Positions 1 through 14,300 of a stretch of DNA of 64,000 nt are shown here, piece by piece. Position 1 is the stretch's first letter; the number at the start of each line of letters is the position of its first letter. The position numbers were made by a program, and so were the translations under genes. Source of the DNA: Limnoperna fortunei (lineage: Eukaryota > Mollusca > Bivalvia > Mytilida > Modiolidae). The DNA is taken from assembly GCA_944474755.1 (NCBI GenBank), contig OX104111.1:100865178-100929177 (forward strand), in the 5' to 3' direction. The notes under the pieces were generated by a model that did no database searches, was not told the DNA's origin, and saw nothing but the letters and a program-made list of their open reading frames with translations.

Positions 1-2278
1 TTGTCACAATCCGAGTTGTCAGCGGTCCGAGTTGTCTCGCATTCAAATCAAGCATTATGTTGATGTTCACCAAGTCTTTTTTAATCTGCAACAATTTGAC
101 CTATGACAATGAACTGAACAGAGGATGCATTCTATCTACAGTCCCCATGTCTGACAACTCATTGACAACAAAAATGGGTCGATATGGATCAAAATAAATT
201 ATTTACAATTAAAATTCAATTAATGAGTTACATGTATTTGGTTTCTAATTTTTAAATTTTGTGCCAATTTTTTGTTTCCAGACAAGTAAAATTTACAGCT
301 ACACTTGCCTAGTGACACATCATGCTCAGAGCAATAATTCCACACCCTTGTTTTGCAAAAGTATCAATATTTTATTACAAATTATATGTTATACATTACT
401 TTCACTGCAAGAAAAATGAAGACTAAAACTTTCCAACTCTCCTATAACCTTTTATATACATAAATCATAATTGAAGAAGTGTGATACCAATACATAAAAC
501 CATAGTGTCGGACAGAGGCAGAGGTGTGTTATTGTTTTTACATCCACCATCTTTGTGCACCTTTTATACAGTTTTCTAATTTAGTTAAACCACAAATACT
601 AATTTTTAACAAATTTGTTATCACTCTACACTAAACACATATTAAAATGAATACAGAACAGTCTCTAGAAAACTGATAGATGTTTAACAACCCAGTAGCA
701 TTGTTTTGGTTCAATTCATAATATGTTGAGGTCTTAAACAGTGTAAACATACTTTATATAATAGGTGCCAAGCTCCTTTGGAGTGTGGGAGATCATGTGT
801 TTAACCTGTTTATTTTCGATACTTCTGGTTTCTCTGCTCAGCATGCACCATTAATAAGCTATGAGTCAGGATAATGTGTCCAAGGAGAGGTCTAATTGTA
901 AACAGTTACTCATATGTACCAGCAATATAAAAATCGCAAAAGCCTGAAATGGCTGGGTTGCAAATCCAAGTGCCTTAATAAATAGGGAATGGTTTACACT
1001 TTGTTGGAAGAAAGTTTTAGGTCTGTGTAAAAAAATGTAAAAGGAGATGATTACACAAAATAAGTACCGTCTTCTGCAAATGTCCTGAAAAATGACAAAG
1101 TTCCCATGTCTGGAAAATTAGGAAAAAAAACCTGGAACAATACCATAATAGCAGGTGCACGACTTCAATACATGTTCACTCTTTCTGTGAAGTTTCAGAG
1201 ATCTGGGTTGAAAGCTGTAGGAGGAGTTCATTGTACAAAATAGGTACTCTATTTTCCAAGCCTGCCATCCCGCCTTCACCATACTATCACCACTTTGGGA
1301 AACACGGCCAAAAATCTAGCCCTGTATGTTGCTCTAGTACAATTACTGATAACACAGTCTGGTTTTTAAGATAAGCTGAAAACAACTGCCCACCAATGAA
1401 GAACTTATAAATATAGTAGCTTCATTTTAAGTAGATACATTTTTTTGGAACATCTTTACATTCAGCCTAAATGCATTCCCATTATGAGGGACAGCTTTCC
1501 TCTTACATATAGTATTTCAAATATTATGTTGATTAAAATACAACTACGACTCTGAAAGTCACAAAATAAAATTTTTACTTTTTATTACATTGAACCTAAT
1601 TTTAGATAATGCATAAAATTAATATTTTACCAAAAACACTTTTCTTACATTATGAATACAAAAATGTACATTTATTAATAAGGATTATTTTATGAATGAA
1701 TATAGTGAATCCACAATAAGCTAACTATCAACCAAACTATACATGTAGTATCACCTGTAATCATTAACTCTTCATTGTTGTTTTCTACAAGTAATAAATG
1801 TATGTTCAAGTGAATGACAGTATAGCTTACTATTGGCTTGTAAGCTGAAATCTGATTGGTCAATTCAAATGTATCAAACCTAGATATACAATATAACCTG
1901 TGTTTGTAGCATGACCTATTTTTATTCCGTTAAAATAGTTCTATAATGTCAATCGACAAGTATTACCACTAAAATTAAATAATTGGTAATATTTCAAATT
2001 TCACAACAGGTAATACTTTACAAACTGGTTTGGGCATGTTTACACCATTCATAAACTGAATTGCTGTTTATTAGGCATAAACAACTAACAAATATAAAAT
2101 GGATTCAAACTTCAGAAACCATATAAATAGCATTCAACAAATAAATTGTATTATAAGAACAATATTGTGGAATATAAACTTAACAAAACAATTTGGACAT
2201 GGCCCTGTGTACCGAGTACTTAGTACGGTTCATATTAAATTATACTTCATCAATACCAACCTCTTCATTTAAACTAAC
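1..2278. other. Non-coding, left edge
   Basis: AT-rich, no exon that joins in phase to the exon at 2279-2353 was found. The first 40 bp contain CCGAGTTGTC twice. Holds the dispersed repeat at 945-1300. Probably an intron of the DCX-PLAT gene. Confidence 0.5.
945..1300 (+). repeat. Dispersed repeat, copy also at 63155-63495
   Basis: About 340 bp with AGTGCCTTAATAAATAGGGA, AGTTCCCATGTCTGGAAAAT, ATAATAGCAGGTGCACGACT and TTTCAGAGATCTGGG, matched along its whole length by 63155-63495 on the same strand. Parts recur at 13420-13490, 13645-13810 and 62500-62860. Confidence 0.7.
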
Positions 2279-2353
2279 CTTTATGGGCATCTTCTTCTTC
2301 TTCTTGTATAGTGGAAACCTCTGGTTCTACACTGGGATGTACTTCTCTTACTT
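2279..2353 (-). CDS. Exon 22: acidic tail exon of the DCX-PLAT gene
   Basis: 75-nt open segment with a TTTTGTAG acceptor and a GTTAGT donor. The only open reading in phase with exon 21 is VREVHPSVEPEVSTIQEEEE followed by DAHK, which looks like an inter-domain linker. It leaves the exon in phase 1, so at least one more exon must lie beyond the left edge or in a part of 1-2278 where I could not find it. It is separated from exon 21 by an 8.9-kb intron, so the link rests on phase and composition. A transcript is needed to confirm it. Confidence 0.6.
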
Positions 2354-5300
2354 CTACAAAATGTCAAAAATAACTCACTATTACATTTGTATATTTTATA
2401 CAGAAAGGAGACAACTAAGAACGAATAATCGTACCCTCGTTTTTTTTTGGTTTTTTTTTGTTTGGCAAATCCGACAAATCACACACCTAACTACGGATTT
2501 TAAAGGCAGTAAAATTCGGCATAGAGAGAACTGTGTGTACCAATATAAATATCAACAAAATGTGTTTTGTTTTTTGTATCATAAAATGGTTAGAATAAAG
2601 TTTGACAGCTGTCAAGAGTTCAATGTAGAATGTACTACATTAATTAAATATGTTGTTTTTGATTTGATCATGTTACTGTTAAGGTAAAGTGTATGAGAGC
2701 AACCACTGCCAGCAAACAACAAACTTAATAGTGAGTGTTCCAAGGGAGATCTCTCAAAACAAAATAATAGTTACTTGCTAAAGAGTAAAAAATCATTACA
2801 ATGATAAGTGGGAGCTGTAATAAGAAACCTCACTAAAGTTCCATTAAACTGTTCATGAACAAAAAGCAACTGATGCACAAAAGGAGTTCACAAATACCGA
2901 TTTGTAAAAGGTTGGTTTCATTTTCTTTAAATTGTTCATTAGAAGTTGTGCATGAATGTGTGCAAGAGATATAGAGAATTTGCTAGAACCCATGCATCCA
3001 ACCACCTTCCCTGTTTTCAGTGAATATGACTTTTTTCCAATAACACATTTTTAGCAGGAAATATATAGCTGATGCACATCAACATTTTATGATAATGATT
3101 TTGTACAAGTCTAATTTTATTTCTTTGGAGGAATTGTGGATGAGAGAGCCCACATCTACTCTATACCCTTTAAAGTTAAGAATGCAAAGTATTACATTTG
3201 GCAGACATAAGGAGTTTATAATCTATATGCTGTGCAAGTTAGGATAAAAGTCTTTTCAGTGGTTTAGGAACAAGTGTTACTACTATGCAGCATGCACATG
3301 ATGACAGTGTCAATTTTTCTTTGCAGACAACATAAAAAATATCTTTACAGACAGCATCCTATTAATACAGGTAAATCAAAACAGAATTATGTTTTTATAT
3401 GATGCATAGATAATACATGTATGAAGAGTTGACAGTGAAAAATGCCATAACCTCCATGTTATTTTCATTACCAGAATCTCATTAATACCATTCATTCACA
3501 TAAAGAAAACAAATCTGATAGGCAGTATATTATTACATTCTAAGTTAGCATTACATTAGAAAAAAGAGTTATCCCACTTTTATCATAATAAAATTAACTA
3601 TGTAATGGTCCATACTTATGAATTAATAATCACTCATTTAATTAATTTATCCAACAAATTTTTTTAATTTATTGATTCGCTAAATCTATTTAACTCAAAA
3701 TTAATTTCATATATGTTAGATAATATATAGATTCAATGGATTAAATATTCTTTTTCACAATTTAAACCCATTCATATTGAGCCTCACTGACATGGTGATA
3801 AAGAGTTTATTTACATATATTTGAAAATTCAATGAATCAAAACAGGTAATCAATTTCCAAATGAAAAGAAATGAACGACATTTTTCATTATTGACTTCTT
3901 ATGGAACATTTACTTACAATAATGACAATACAAGATAAAAGATTGTATACATTATCAAAAATTAAACATTTCCTTTTCAAATAGAGATCTATTCAAGACA
4001 AGGATAAAATGTAAAGGCTATAAATTCAAAATTTAGCTGTCTAATAGAACAAGATTGAAAAAGACATATGACAATTATACATAATTTTTATCAGCTACAA
4101 CATACTTTTGGTTCAATGAAACCCATGGTGACATACCATTAGTAATGATTACTAAATTTATCACTTTTATAAAGTCATCCCTCAAAACAGATTGTTCTAT
4201 ATTAGCAAAATCAGTGGTTATAAATCAAAATGTTTAAAAACCCCATTGCAGTGTTTGAGTTGACAGTGTAACTGACAAACAAATTTGAATAATCAAACTT
4301 ATTTAGCCCATAAACAAACATTTGTTAAAAAAAGTAATTAAAAATATTAAAATTAAAGTTTTTAAATGACTTAAAAAAAGTGTTTAATTTCATTTGTACA
4401 AACAATCTATCATTGTCAATTTTAAAAGTACACAAAATACTAATACACAATCTCCATAATATAGTCACAACTAAAATTTTGTTTACATTTGTATCAACGA
4501 CCAATCAAATGTTGGATTCAATTTCAATAAAGCCCACCCCTTTAGACCCTCAAAATTCCTCCATCCTTTCTCTCTCAATGAAAACTATTTCATTTGACTT
4601 GAAAATTTAATCATTTTATAATTGACCCGTTTTGGGTTTATTTATTTATGTATTTGATGTCATCAAACCAAACACAGCAGGTAGTACGATTGATTTCTGT
4701 TGTTTAATTTGTCCTCAAATGTCATTCCAAATAAATGGAATCGATATAGCTTTTCATGTTATTTCTACTGAATCGACATAAAAAAATAAGATCTTATTTA
4801 TTCCAATTTTAGATAATAGAACAAAATTAGCAATTGTTTTTGTAAACAATGCTATTACAAGGAACATGAAATAGAGAGGCATATTGACCATTGTTACTGT
4901 TTACACTTCATTGTTAGATATAGGACATAAACAGGATTAGATATGCTGCTTGATCAAACACATTTGAAAGATTAACGATCGTTTTAACAAACGATTTCAC
5001 CTTCTGACACATATATATAATCAATCTTTGGTCTAAGCCATTTATAGCATAAAACAAACATTAAACCATTGATAAGAAGTATTTAAAAAAAAACATTTGG
5101 TTTTTAATGTGTGACGGCCAAACATATCAGAACTTAAGTTCAATAAAAACAAAGGTCTTAATCTCTAAATAACACTTAGTGTTTTAAAATTAGAAAATCT
5201 GTTTTTAAAATGTGTCAGTGCAAAAATATAAAAACTTATGTCCCATATAAATATATTTCTTAACCTCTAAATAACACTCATTACTTATATATTAATATTG

Positions 5301-8300
5301 TTTTATTTAATATTAGACATACAAGTTACATTGACCTGTTTAATTCATAAACTTTGTTCATTTAATTTTTAATCGAAATAATTGTTCTTATACTTTATAT
5401 TTTGCATCAGGGTTTGGCCAAAAGTTTTTAAAAGTAACATCTAATTTAATTTACTAGAAAGGGGTAAAAATAATTGGTCTTTATAAAATTATTATTCATA
5501 ATAATCTGAACAATTTTTTAACTTATATTTCAATTAATTACAAAGTATAAGACATAGTTCAAATGTCTGTCTACTTCAAACAAATGTTTTAAAGTATTAC
5601 TGATTAACTTTGTAGTTCTAAACACTTTCTGGATCTGGGAATTCCTAGCAGTATGCCAAAATAACCACTAACCTAACCAGAAATCGATTGGCTTTAGTAA
5701 CCAAAATTTATGCTGATCACATCCACATACTACATAAAATCTGATCATTCAAGATGTATTAATTCTTGGTTAATCTCAAATTTGTATTAATATGGCAGGG
5801 TTAACAAACTCACAACTCAGTTGGACTCACCCTTTATAAATCTTGCACAAGGAGCAGGTTCTAAGAAGAGATGAAATCTGATTAGTAATCTATGACAACA
5901 CCAGTTGTGTTTTTATACCTTTATTACCATATACTAACTAATGTACATATCACAGGTAAATCAATGTGGTTTCTATAGTGAGTATTATCTACATTTTATT
6001 AAGTTGTAATTTTACAATAAAACCTCACTGTCAATTAGAACTGACTTCTTGAATATTTTTTAATATGGCTGATGCAGTGAAAAAAGCCCCAGTACTAAAA
6101 TCTACAAATTAAAAAAAAAAAATCGAAATTGACCAAACATAGGTGACATATGCCCGAGAAAAAATTAAACCCCCAGAATAAAAAAGAAACTAGAGACTAA
6201 AATGAGTGTCTGTATCTCTTTAGATGGCCATAATTCATTTACATTAATAGTATGTTGATGAGTAAAAATCAGATCAGCAAGAAACTATTTTATTTTAAAA
6301 AGGACCTATAGTGCATTATTTTATTACAAATGGCCTTGTACATTTAGAGGAGAATATTAAAGGAAAAAAATCAGTGAATCAAAGACAATTATTGCCCATG
6401 GCCCATATTTTTACAGTGTCAAGATGAAATAAGGAATGCTTGTAGAGGATGCCATAAACAATTATTTCTACAAACTAACAAGAAACCTTTTTATAGATAG
6501 ATTTTTTAGTTACAGCCAATCAAAAAAGGACTGTCATAGCAGCTGTTTTTTTCTAATCAAGACAAAATTAAAAACTCTGTAGAGGACCTCACAGAAATTA
6601 TTTGTACCAGTAACCAAACATTTTAATTTGTAGTTTGTAAGGGGAGATTTTTTTTTCAGTATCAGCCAAACAGAATCAAAAACTGAATTTTCCTCTGACA
6701 AGAACTAAATGAGGAATCTTTGTAGATGATCACACAGGCACCATTCCTGTCTGTCAATTTTTAGTTTAGTTACAATTAGTAATTTCTGGGAAAAAGTGTG
6801 GCAAATTTACCAACAATAGATGACAACTGGTGACAAGGGATTGCCATAAAAATATGCTGTTTATGTGTTATTTAGTTCTTTAAAAACCTGCAACAAGATA
6901 ATGAAAATACATTTAGTAAAAATAAAATAATCTATCAAAAACTGCCAACTGTGCACCATTATAGAAAAAAGCTCTGATTATAAGTCTACATGATTAATAA
7001 CCCAAAGAAAATATGAGAGATAAACAACTAATAATGATAAACACTATTAAAGGTGTTTATTTTGCACATTCCTATCAAAATTACATTTAATAAAATAATA
7101 ATAGTACTGTATTTGTCAAATTAAAATAAGAAACAAATTATGGGAAATTATGTTTCCTAATGTAATCTGTATGTACTATAAAGTTATACATCATGGGATA
7201 AAAATTTCACAATTCTAAGGCTCAACCCATGGAAAATCTTCAACTTTTTGTGATCTTTACACATTTTTAAATAAATATTTTTTCCTGATTTGGTGATCAT
7301 ATATCTTTTTTTTTCTTTAATTGGAAGAGTAAGTTCTTGTCTATCTTCTGTGAGAATATACTTTAATTATCATAGGTAACCTTTTTGGGATCTGTGATTT
7401 TATGTATTCTAAGTACCCAACAAAACTGTCTGAACATATTAATTCAAAATTTTGCTGGAAACTTTTTTTAAACAAACTAGTTAAAACTGTTTTAGTGCAC
7501 TACAACGGTTGTCTCCCCTTCCATAGTATCAACAACAAGTTGGATGTTTTTATCTGTGAGGGCAAATATAAGTACTAGGAATATCTTTCTACATGGGAAC
7601 AAATATACACATTGGAGTGGAACAATACGAATGTGTAGTGTATCGATTAAATAACATCAGACAGGATAATTTATACTAAAAATGGAAAAACCTTATTTTA
7701 ATTAAATGTGGGTGTTATTCCAAAAAATTACAAGATTTTTCTTCAATATATATTATTGTTTTGAAAAAAAGAGGTGAGTTATGTGTTCCATCATAAAGAA
7801 CAAAATGGTAAAAAACAGAAATTTGACCTTGAGGTAAAATGTCCAGGTCATATAAAGGTCATTTTGATAACGGAACACATCATCTCATGATGATATTCAT
7901 CAATATGCCAAATATCTATGACCTATGTCAAAGACACACTTTACACAGAAAATAAGCATAGATTTTACCTTAAGGTCAAAGGTCAAGGTCATTCTGGTAG
8001 GAGACACATTATTTCATGATGATACATCAATATGCCAAATATCTGTGCCCTATGTCAAAGAACAAACTTTGCAAAGAAAATAAGCATAAATTTGACCTTG
8101 GGGGCAAAGGTCAAGGTCACAAGGTCATATGAAGGTAACTTTGGCACTTCACATATGGTCTCATGATACATTCACATGTCAAATATCAAAGCCCTAGGTG
8201 TAAGGATAAAAAAGTTATGGCCAGAACATGCTTTGCACATAAAATAAGCATTAATTTGACCTTGAAATTGTACAAGACACATCATCTCATGATGATATAT

Positions 8301-11300
8301 CCTCATGTCAAATATCAATGGCCTATGTCAAAGGATAAAACAGATATGGCCCAGACATGCTTTTCATCTTAAATTAGCATTAATTTGACCTTGAGGTCAA
8401 AGGTCAAGGTCATATGAAGGTCATCCTGTTACACGACACATCGTCTCATGGTGATACATCTACATGCCAAAAATCAAAGCTGATATCAAAAGGATAAAAA
8501 AGACACGATTTGTATGAAAAGAACTGACACAAAAACAAAGTCTCCCCATTATGGGAAGGGGAGATATAATAAATTATGGCATAGCAAAGCCTTCAAAGCA
8601 ATCTAAGTTGATTCCAACAGTAAACTATGGGAAAAATATAGGTAAAATAACCTTCAAAAAACTTTTAGAGAAAGTGGGTGATCCTTTAAGATTTTGTTAT
8701 AAGGAAAGTTAAGATAAAATATTAAGAAAATTTCATATGGAGAATGAATAGTAGGATATGTCCTTAATTCATATTTATTGTCTACTTTCAACTTATATTG
8801 AAAGATAAAATGGAAAAAAGGGTTTCACCTACATGAAGAGCTAGTTAATAAAATGCACCTTATTATTAAACTATTCTCAAAGCAAAACTGCTCAGAATGA
8901 TCTTTGTATACAAAAAGTTTTTGCTGGTGTAGACCCACATGTAGTTTATAGAAGAAATCTTTAAACAAGGCAGGAAACTTGTAATACAAGTCATGTTTCC
9001 TGCTTGGATCAGGAATACAACATACTCTTGCTAGAACCTGGTCTTATAATACAACCTTCTGCTTTACCTGCTTTACATGAAATGTTGTGATTGACAATTA
9101 CAAGATATTATTATGCAATATTAAGTACTTAGCTGTCACATGATTTTTAGAACCACCATCTATGAATGAGATGTTATAGTAAAAATACAATGATCTGTCA
9201 GGAATTTTCTACCTATTGGTCAATCAATTCTTAATACAGATAACAGCTGTTAAGAAAATTGATTCATTCTGTTTTCTTTAAAACTCTTCATTAGTGATAG
9301 CTTTGACTATTTAAATTGCAGTTAATCATGTGTGACTCAGGTAACTTTAAACTTCCAACTTGTTATACATGCATTATACCCTATGACAATCTAGATTAGA
9401 AGTTAAAAGTTAATTGAGTCATGCATGAATAGCTGCAATATAAATGTCCAGCTCTTTCTGATTAAGAGCATAAAAGGAAACAGACAGAAGCAGTTTTCTA
9501 AACAGCTGTTATCTATTTTTGGAATTGATTTTTTTTTTTTTTTTTGAATGGTGTTTTAACACCACTTTCAGCAATTTTTCAGCTATTTCATGGCGTCCAG
9601 TTTTTATTGGGGGAGGAAGCCGGAGTACCCGGAGAGAACCCCCGACCTGCGAATTGATTGAGCAATAGTTAGAAAATACCTGACAGGTCATAGTGTTTTG
9701 ACTATAACATGATGGCAGACCTTCATTGGTGCATTTGTACATGTTAAATTCTCTGTAGAAACTTTATCGTTGAAAATAAAATAAAAAACATTAAAGGTCC
9801 AATGTGTTTCTTTTTATGAAGAACAACATATCAAATTTTCATTTTGCCACACAAAACTTTGAAAGAGATATAGAATTACATAATGAAGTTAATATATATA
9901 CTATATTATCTAAATATTCTGCATCTTGTAAGATCTTTTGACTGACAGTGATTATTACTTTTTTCTTGTTTAGTCAGCTTTTTTCCTCTTTTTTGTCTCT
10001 AAAATTTTATTAATATAATTATTTAAGCAACAACTTAACAAAATTGGCAAACAGTAAACACATTTTATGGCACATTTTGAAACAAAAGTGGTCTACTATA
10101 ATTTAACATTAAGAATTTGTGCCTGTAAGTAGGATTCAATATGCAACAATATAATTAGTTATCCATGAACATAGGTACATTAAGTAAAAGTAATTTGTCT
10201 TTGTGATGTAGATAAATGAATAAATTTTTACTAGAAAATACATCTATTACAATATCTGGAGCACATTACTATCAAAAGCTGATAATTATACGATAAATTT
10301 TTTGTGAATATTAATTTTAGTAATCAAACAGGGTTTTTTAGGTAAGTTTCGTGTTTGCTTCACAAATCAAAATTTACAGAAAAGTGATCATTTTTTCAAT
10401 CAGCAGCAACAATGTGACAAACACAAAAAATAATCCTTCTTTAGTCTGGTAATAAAACCTGCTAGTACCAACATAGACTGTCATGTCTAACAAAACTTTG
10501 GCATGACATGACAGTATAATTAGTATTTAATGTAGCTGTGCAAATAGTTCAAGAAATAATTTTAAAACTTTAGATACCCAGTAATGCTGTATAAATAATT
10601 AAACTCTGATGTAGGATTATTTAACTTCTACCAAAATGGCCTACTTAAAACAATAAATCTGATCTCTTTTCTTCCATTAAATAATTTTTTTTTAAATCTA
10701 CTCTAAAAACATATTGGTATACAAAAAGCCAACACCAATACTAAATGCCTTTCAAACATTATTTTGCAGTAAATTAGGAAGATCTTTGGTAACATTAGTA
10801 CAAAGTATTTTGATGTCTGCTGTTTTCACTTTGGTTGGATTAAGCATATTCAACACTAGAATTAATATGAATATAAATGGATCAACTTAGAAAAACAAGA
10901 CTTCATACTTGACAACACATTTATGGCAAATTTGAAAACATTGCACTGTTCTTGGAAGATATTAGACAGTCAACACAATTCCACACAACACATTCACTTT
11001 AATAAACATTACATGAACTACATTGGTTATTTCACCTAATAATTGTACCGCCATGCCATAAGAATAAGCAAAACACACATTTTAGAAGTTACAATTAATA
11101 TATATATCTACATTGGTAGTGTGAAATACAAAGCATTTAGTGACACCATTTGTCTGACATAGCACACTGCAACAAATAGATGACATGCAATTAATCTCGG
11201 GAAGACAAAAGTCAACAGGGGTGATAACTCTCGTCACCTACCCTTCACATATAGGACTCTTTCTATTTTTCGATCCTCTTCTCCAGTATCAAGCCATCTA

Positions 11301-14300
11301 CAACAGAAAATCTCTGTCCTTGAACATTAAGGTGATACAATCAAGATAAAGTGTTGTTATAAATATCCCACAAATTAAACAATCAAAACTCTACCACTAG
11401 CATGTATGTTGTTGACCTTACAATTAAAGTTAAACAAAATAATAAGGGCACCTGCCAATTTGAGCACAAACTGCATGTGAATAGGTGCTTTTCTTTTTTT
11501 ACTGTGCCACCTAATATTTAAAACTTCAGAGAGATGTATGTAGATTAAACTTTTGTATAAATTTTGTTTTAAATCCAGAAAGTGATTACAAGTATTTTCC
11601 TGCAACAAAACAATTATTTAAATTGGAACGAATACTTATTTTCCTTCATAGGAAGCTTACTTAAGGTAGTGGGGTAATGCATGCATGGCTAAGAATAAAC
11701 AAAAGTTAGTACTGAAAATGAACATGTGTCTTGGCAACACTGATGTCCTACTAGGTAAGCATCACCATTTTCTAAATTCACTAAAGTGTGAATATTTCAC
11801 ACTGCCCTACAAAATATTACCAGTGAGGAGATCTCATCATGTTGTAACTGTGTACTAAGTTTCATGAAGATGTGAAGTAATCTTCATTAATAAAAAGCTT
11901 CATAAAGACAAGGTTAAACCTAAGGTGGTACGGAAAATTGAAGGAACATATAGTTAAGAATAAAAAGTCTTTAAAAAATTTATATATGTATATTTGAAGA
12001 ATATGTACCTTTTGCCTTGCAATGAGGAATTAAATTAAACAAAATACACCAAAATCATAAAAAAGTACAAATTTCCCCCATTTAATTATATTGGAAAAAT
12101 TGGCTTCCACATCCTTGGTACATGTACCTGTTAGATATATATATATATATAATTATTATAAGATTAAATGTATATAAATTATAAATATATATTACAACTT
12201 GTAATCAGAAGAGATTAACAAAGGCTTAGGGAAATTTATCGGATCACAGTAGAGAGATGGATTTCCCATTAATGAGTAAATAAGTTTATGGTACTAGCCA
12301 TAACTTTTTAAGAGATAATATTAACTTAGATATAACAAACACTTGTTTGAGAAGAATAATTGTCAACAGTAGTTTTGTCATACTGATCACAAGTCAACAC
12401 ATTTGTTGTAGAGTTTGGTTATAGTATCCTGAGTCTACTTTGAGAAGAAAGCCTAATTAATGTATTTTTAATTTTAAGATAGCCAAGGTAAATGAAATGC
12501 ACATAGTCACCAAGCTTATTGACAATATATAGCTAGGTGCAAGTCAGTGTCTTTTTTTCAGTAGGCCTTAAGGAACTCAGTATACCAGTACAAACAAATG
12601 GATAAAAGATACAAATCTGCTGTTTACATTATAAACTAGATATCTCTGTGGGCCCCCAGCTGACCTTGAGGTCAAGATCAAAGGTCATCAACCATGGTAT
12701 GTGACACATCTCCTTGATATTATCTACCCACATTCCAAATATCAAAAGCCTACTTTAAAAGATAAAAACGTTACAGCCCAGACACGATTAGTTCGGAAGG
12801 ACGGACGGACAGACTGATCATTATAGGGCATCCACCACAAAGTGGCGGGGCCCTAATTATATTCTTATATTCTTAAATGCAAATAGTAGGACAGGAGACA
12901 AATTATCTTGCATCACTGCCAACCTTTTTGACAGATGATCATAATGGTAGGTAAAATGGTAGAATGAATTAATCTATTACATAATAGAAACTCCAATGTC
13001 TTGAGATAGGATAATGATTCTACTGTCGTAATAAACAATCATTACAACTTTCCTACTTCATTACACTACAAAGCAATTTTTAGTCATGACCATAGCTACA
13101 GCTCGTACTAGATTAAAATATACAGCAATATGTCAATGCCATTGTATGCTGTAAATAAAATCTAAAACACTATATACCTATCAAAAAATAATACCAACAT
13201 CTGGACAATACTTTCAAATATGTTATTGCATGACACATTGTCACAAATTTATTTTTGATTAAAAATAACTAAGTATAAAAGTTTCTTAAGTGTACTTGGG
13301 TTACCTTCTTTTTATACAGGAGAAGTTAATTACACAACATTTTAAAACCTTCTGTAAAATTTGTAAAAAATTATGAAGTGGCTGAGTCTTGAAAAGGGGG
13401 AAAAAATCTCAAACAACAAATTCAATGTGTGCAATCTTTCGATGAAATTTCAAGGATCTGGGTGGAAAGCTGTAGAAGGAGTTGAACAGTGTTACCCTTA
13501 TCTGTACCGCAGGTCGGGGGTTCTCTCCGGGTACTCCGGCTTCCTCCCCCAATAAAAACTGGACGCCATGAAATAGCTGAAAAATTGCTGAAAGTGGCGT
13601 TAAAACACCATTCAAACAAACAAACAAACAAACCCTAATCTGTAAAATTTGATGGAAAATGACCAAGATATCTAGTTTAAAACAATATGAAAAAACTCCT
13701 CAAACAATTCTATAAAAGCAGGTGCACATCTTCAGTATGTGTGTAAATTTTCTAGTTTTAAGGATCTGGGATGAGAACCCTGCAAGGAGATGAATACACA
13801 ATAAAGTCCCCCCCCCCCCCAAAATTAGCCATACTATAAACTGGATTTGCACAAACCAAAATGTTGAACAAAGGGACAATTTTAAAGTTGTTTATTGGAT
13901 ATAATAATTTTTAAATACAATTTATCTATAACTTTAATATAGACCTTCTTCATTGTGAGAACTGAAAGCTTTACAAGTTAACTCTTGTGAAAAATTCAAG
14001 ATTAAAAAATACCTTCCTCTTCTGATATTTGACTAAAAAATTTATTACCTGTAAACAAAAGTTTACCAGACAACTTTAAAATTAATTTTGTGTGGCTATA
14101 ACAACTTTTAATACATCTTTTTATTGACACTGCATAAATAAATGTGGTATCTATAATTCAGCTTACTTTTGACATGGAAAGATGTATTCCTCCTTTGCAT
14201 CCTCAAATTCTCTAATAACGACCTCCTCCAAGTACCAACCCTGTCCTGCCATCGTGCCATCATGTCCTATGGTGACCTTTTGTAGTGTTCCTAAAGACAC

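Larger units (their letters stand above)
2354..11241. other. Large intron of the DCX-PLAT gene
   Basis: 8.9 kb without a convincing exon on either strand. It holds a pearl-like element (7508-8571), two older repeats in inverse orientation (9170-9275 and 9480-9690) and a SINE-like insertion (9531-9650). The remainder is AT-rich, with long stretches where I see nothing. Confidence 0.55.

Noticed and set aside
2193..2687. 164-codon plus-strand ORF
   Set aside because: Low-complexity (poly-F, poly-W from T-runs), no recognisable domain, and it overlaps the opposite-strand exon at 2279-2353.
9509..9742. 77-codon minus-strand ORF with LRVLRLPPPIKTGRH
   Set aside because: It is the SINE-like body translated by chance. 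The same peptide appears in the copy at 13409-13666.
11234..11236. TGA as the sole end of the DCX-PLAT protein
   Set aside because: A donor two codons earlier joins in phase to an exon-like segment at 2279-2353, so I treat the TGA as an alternative end only.
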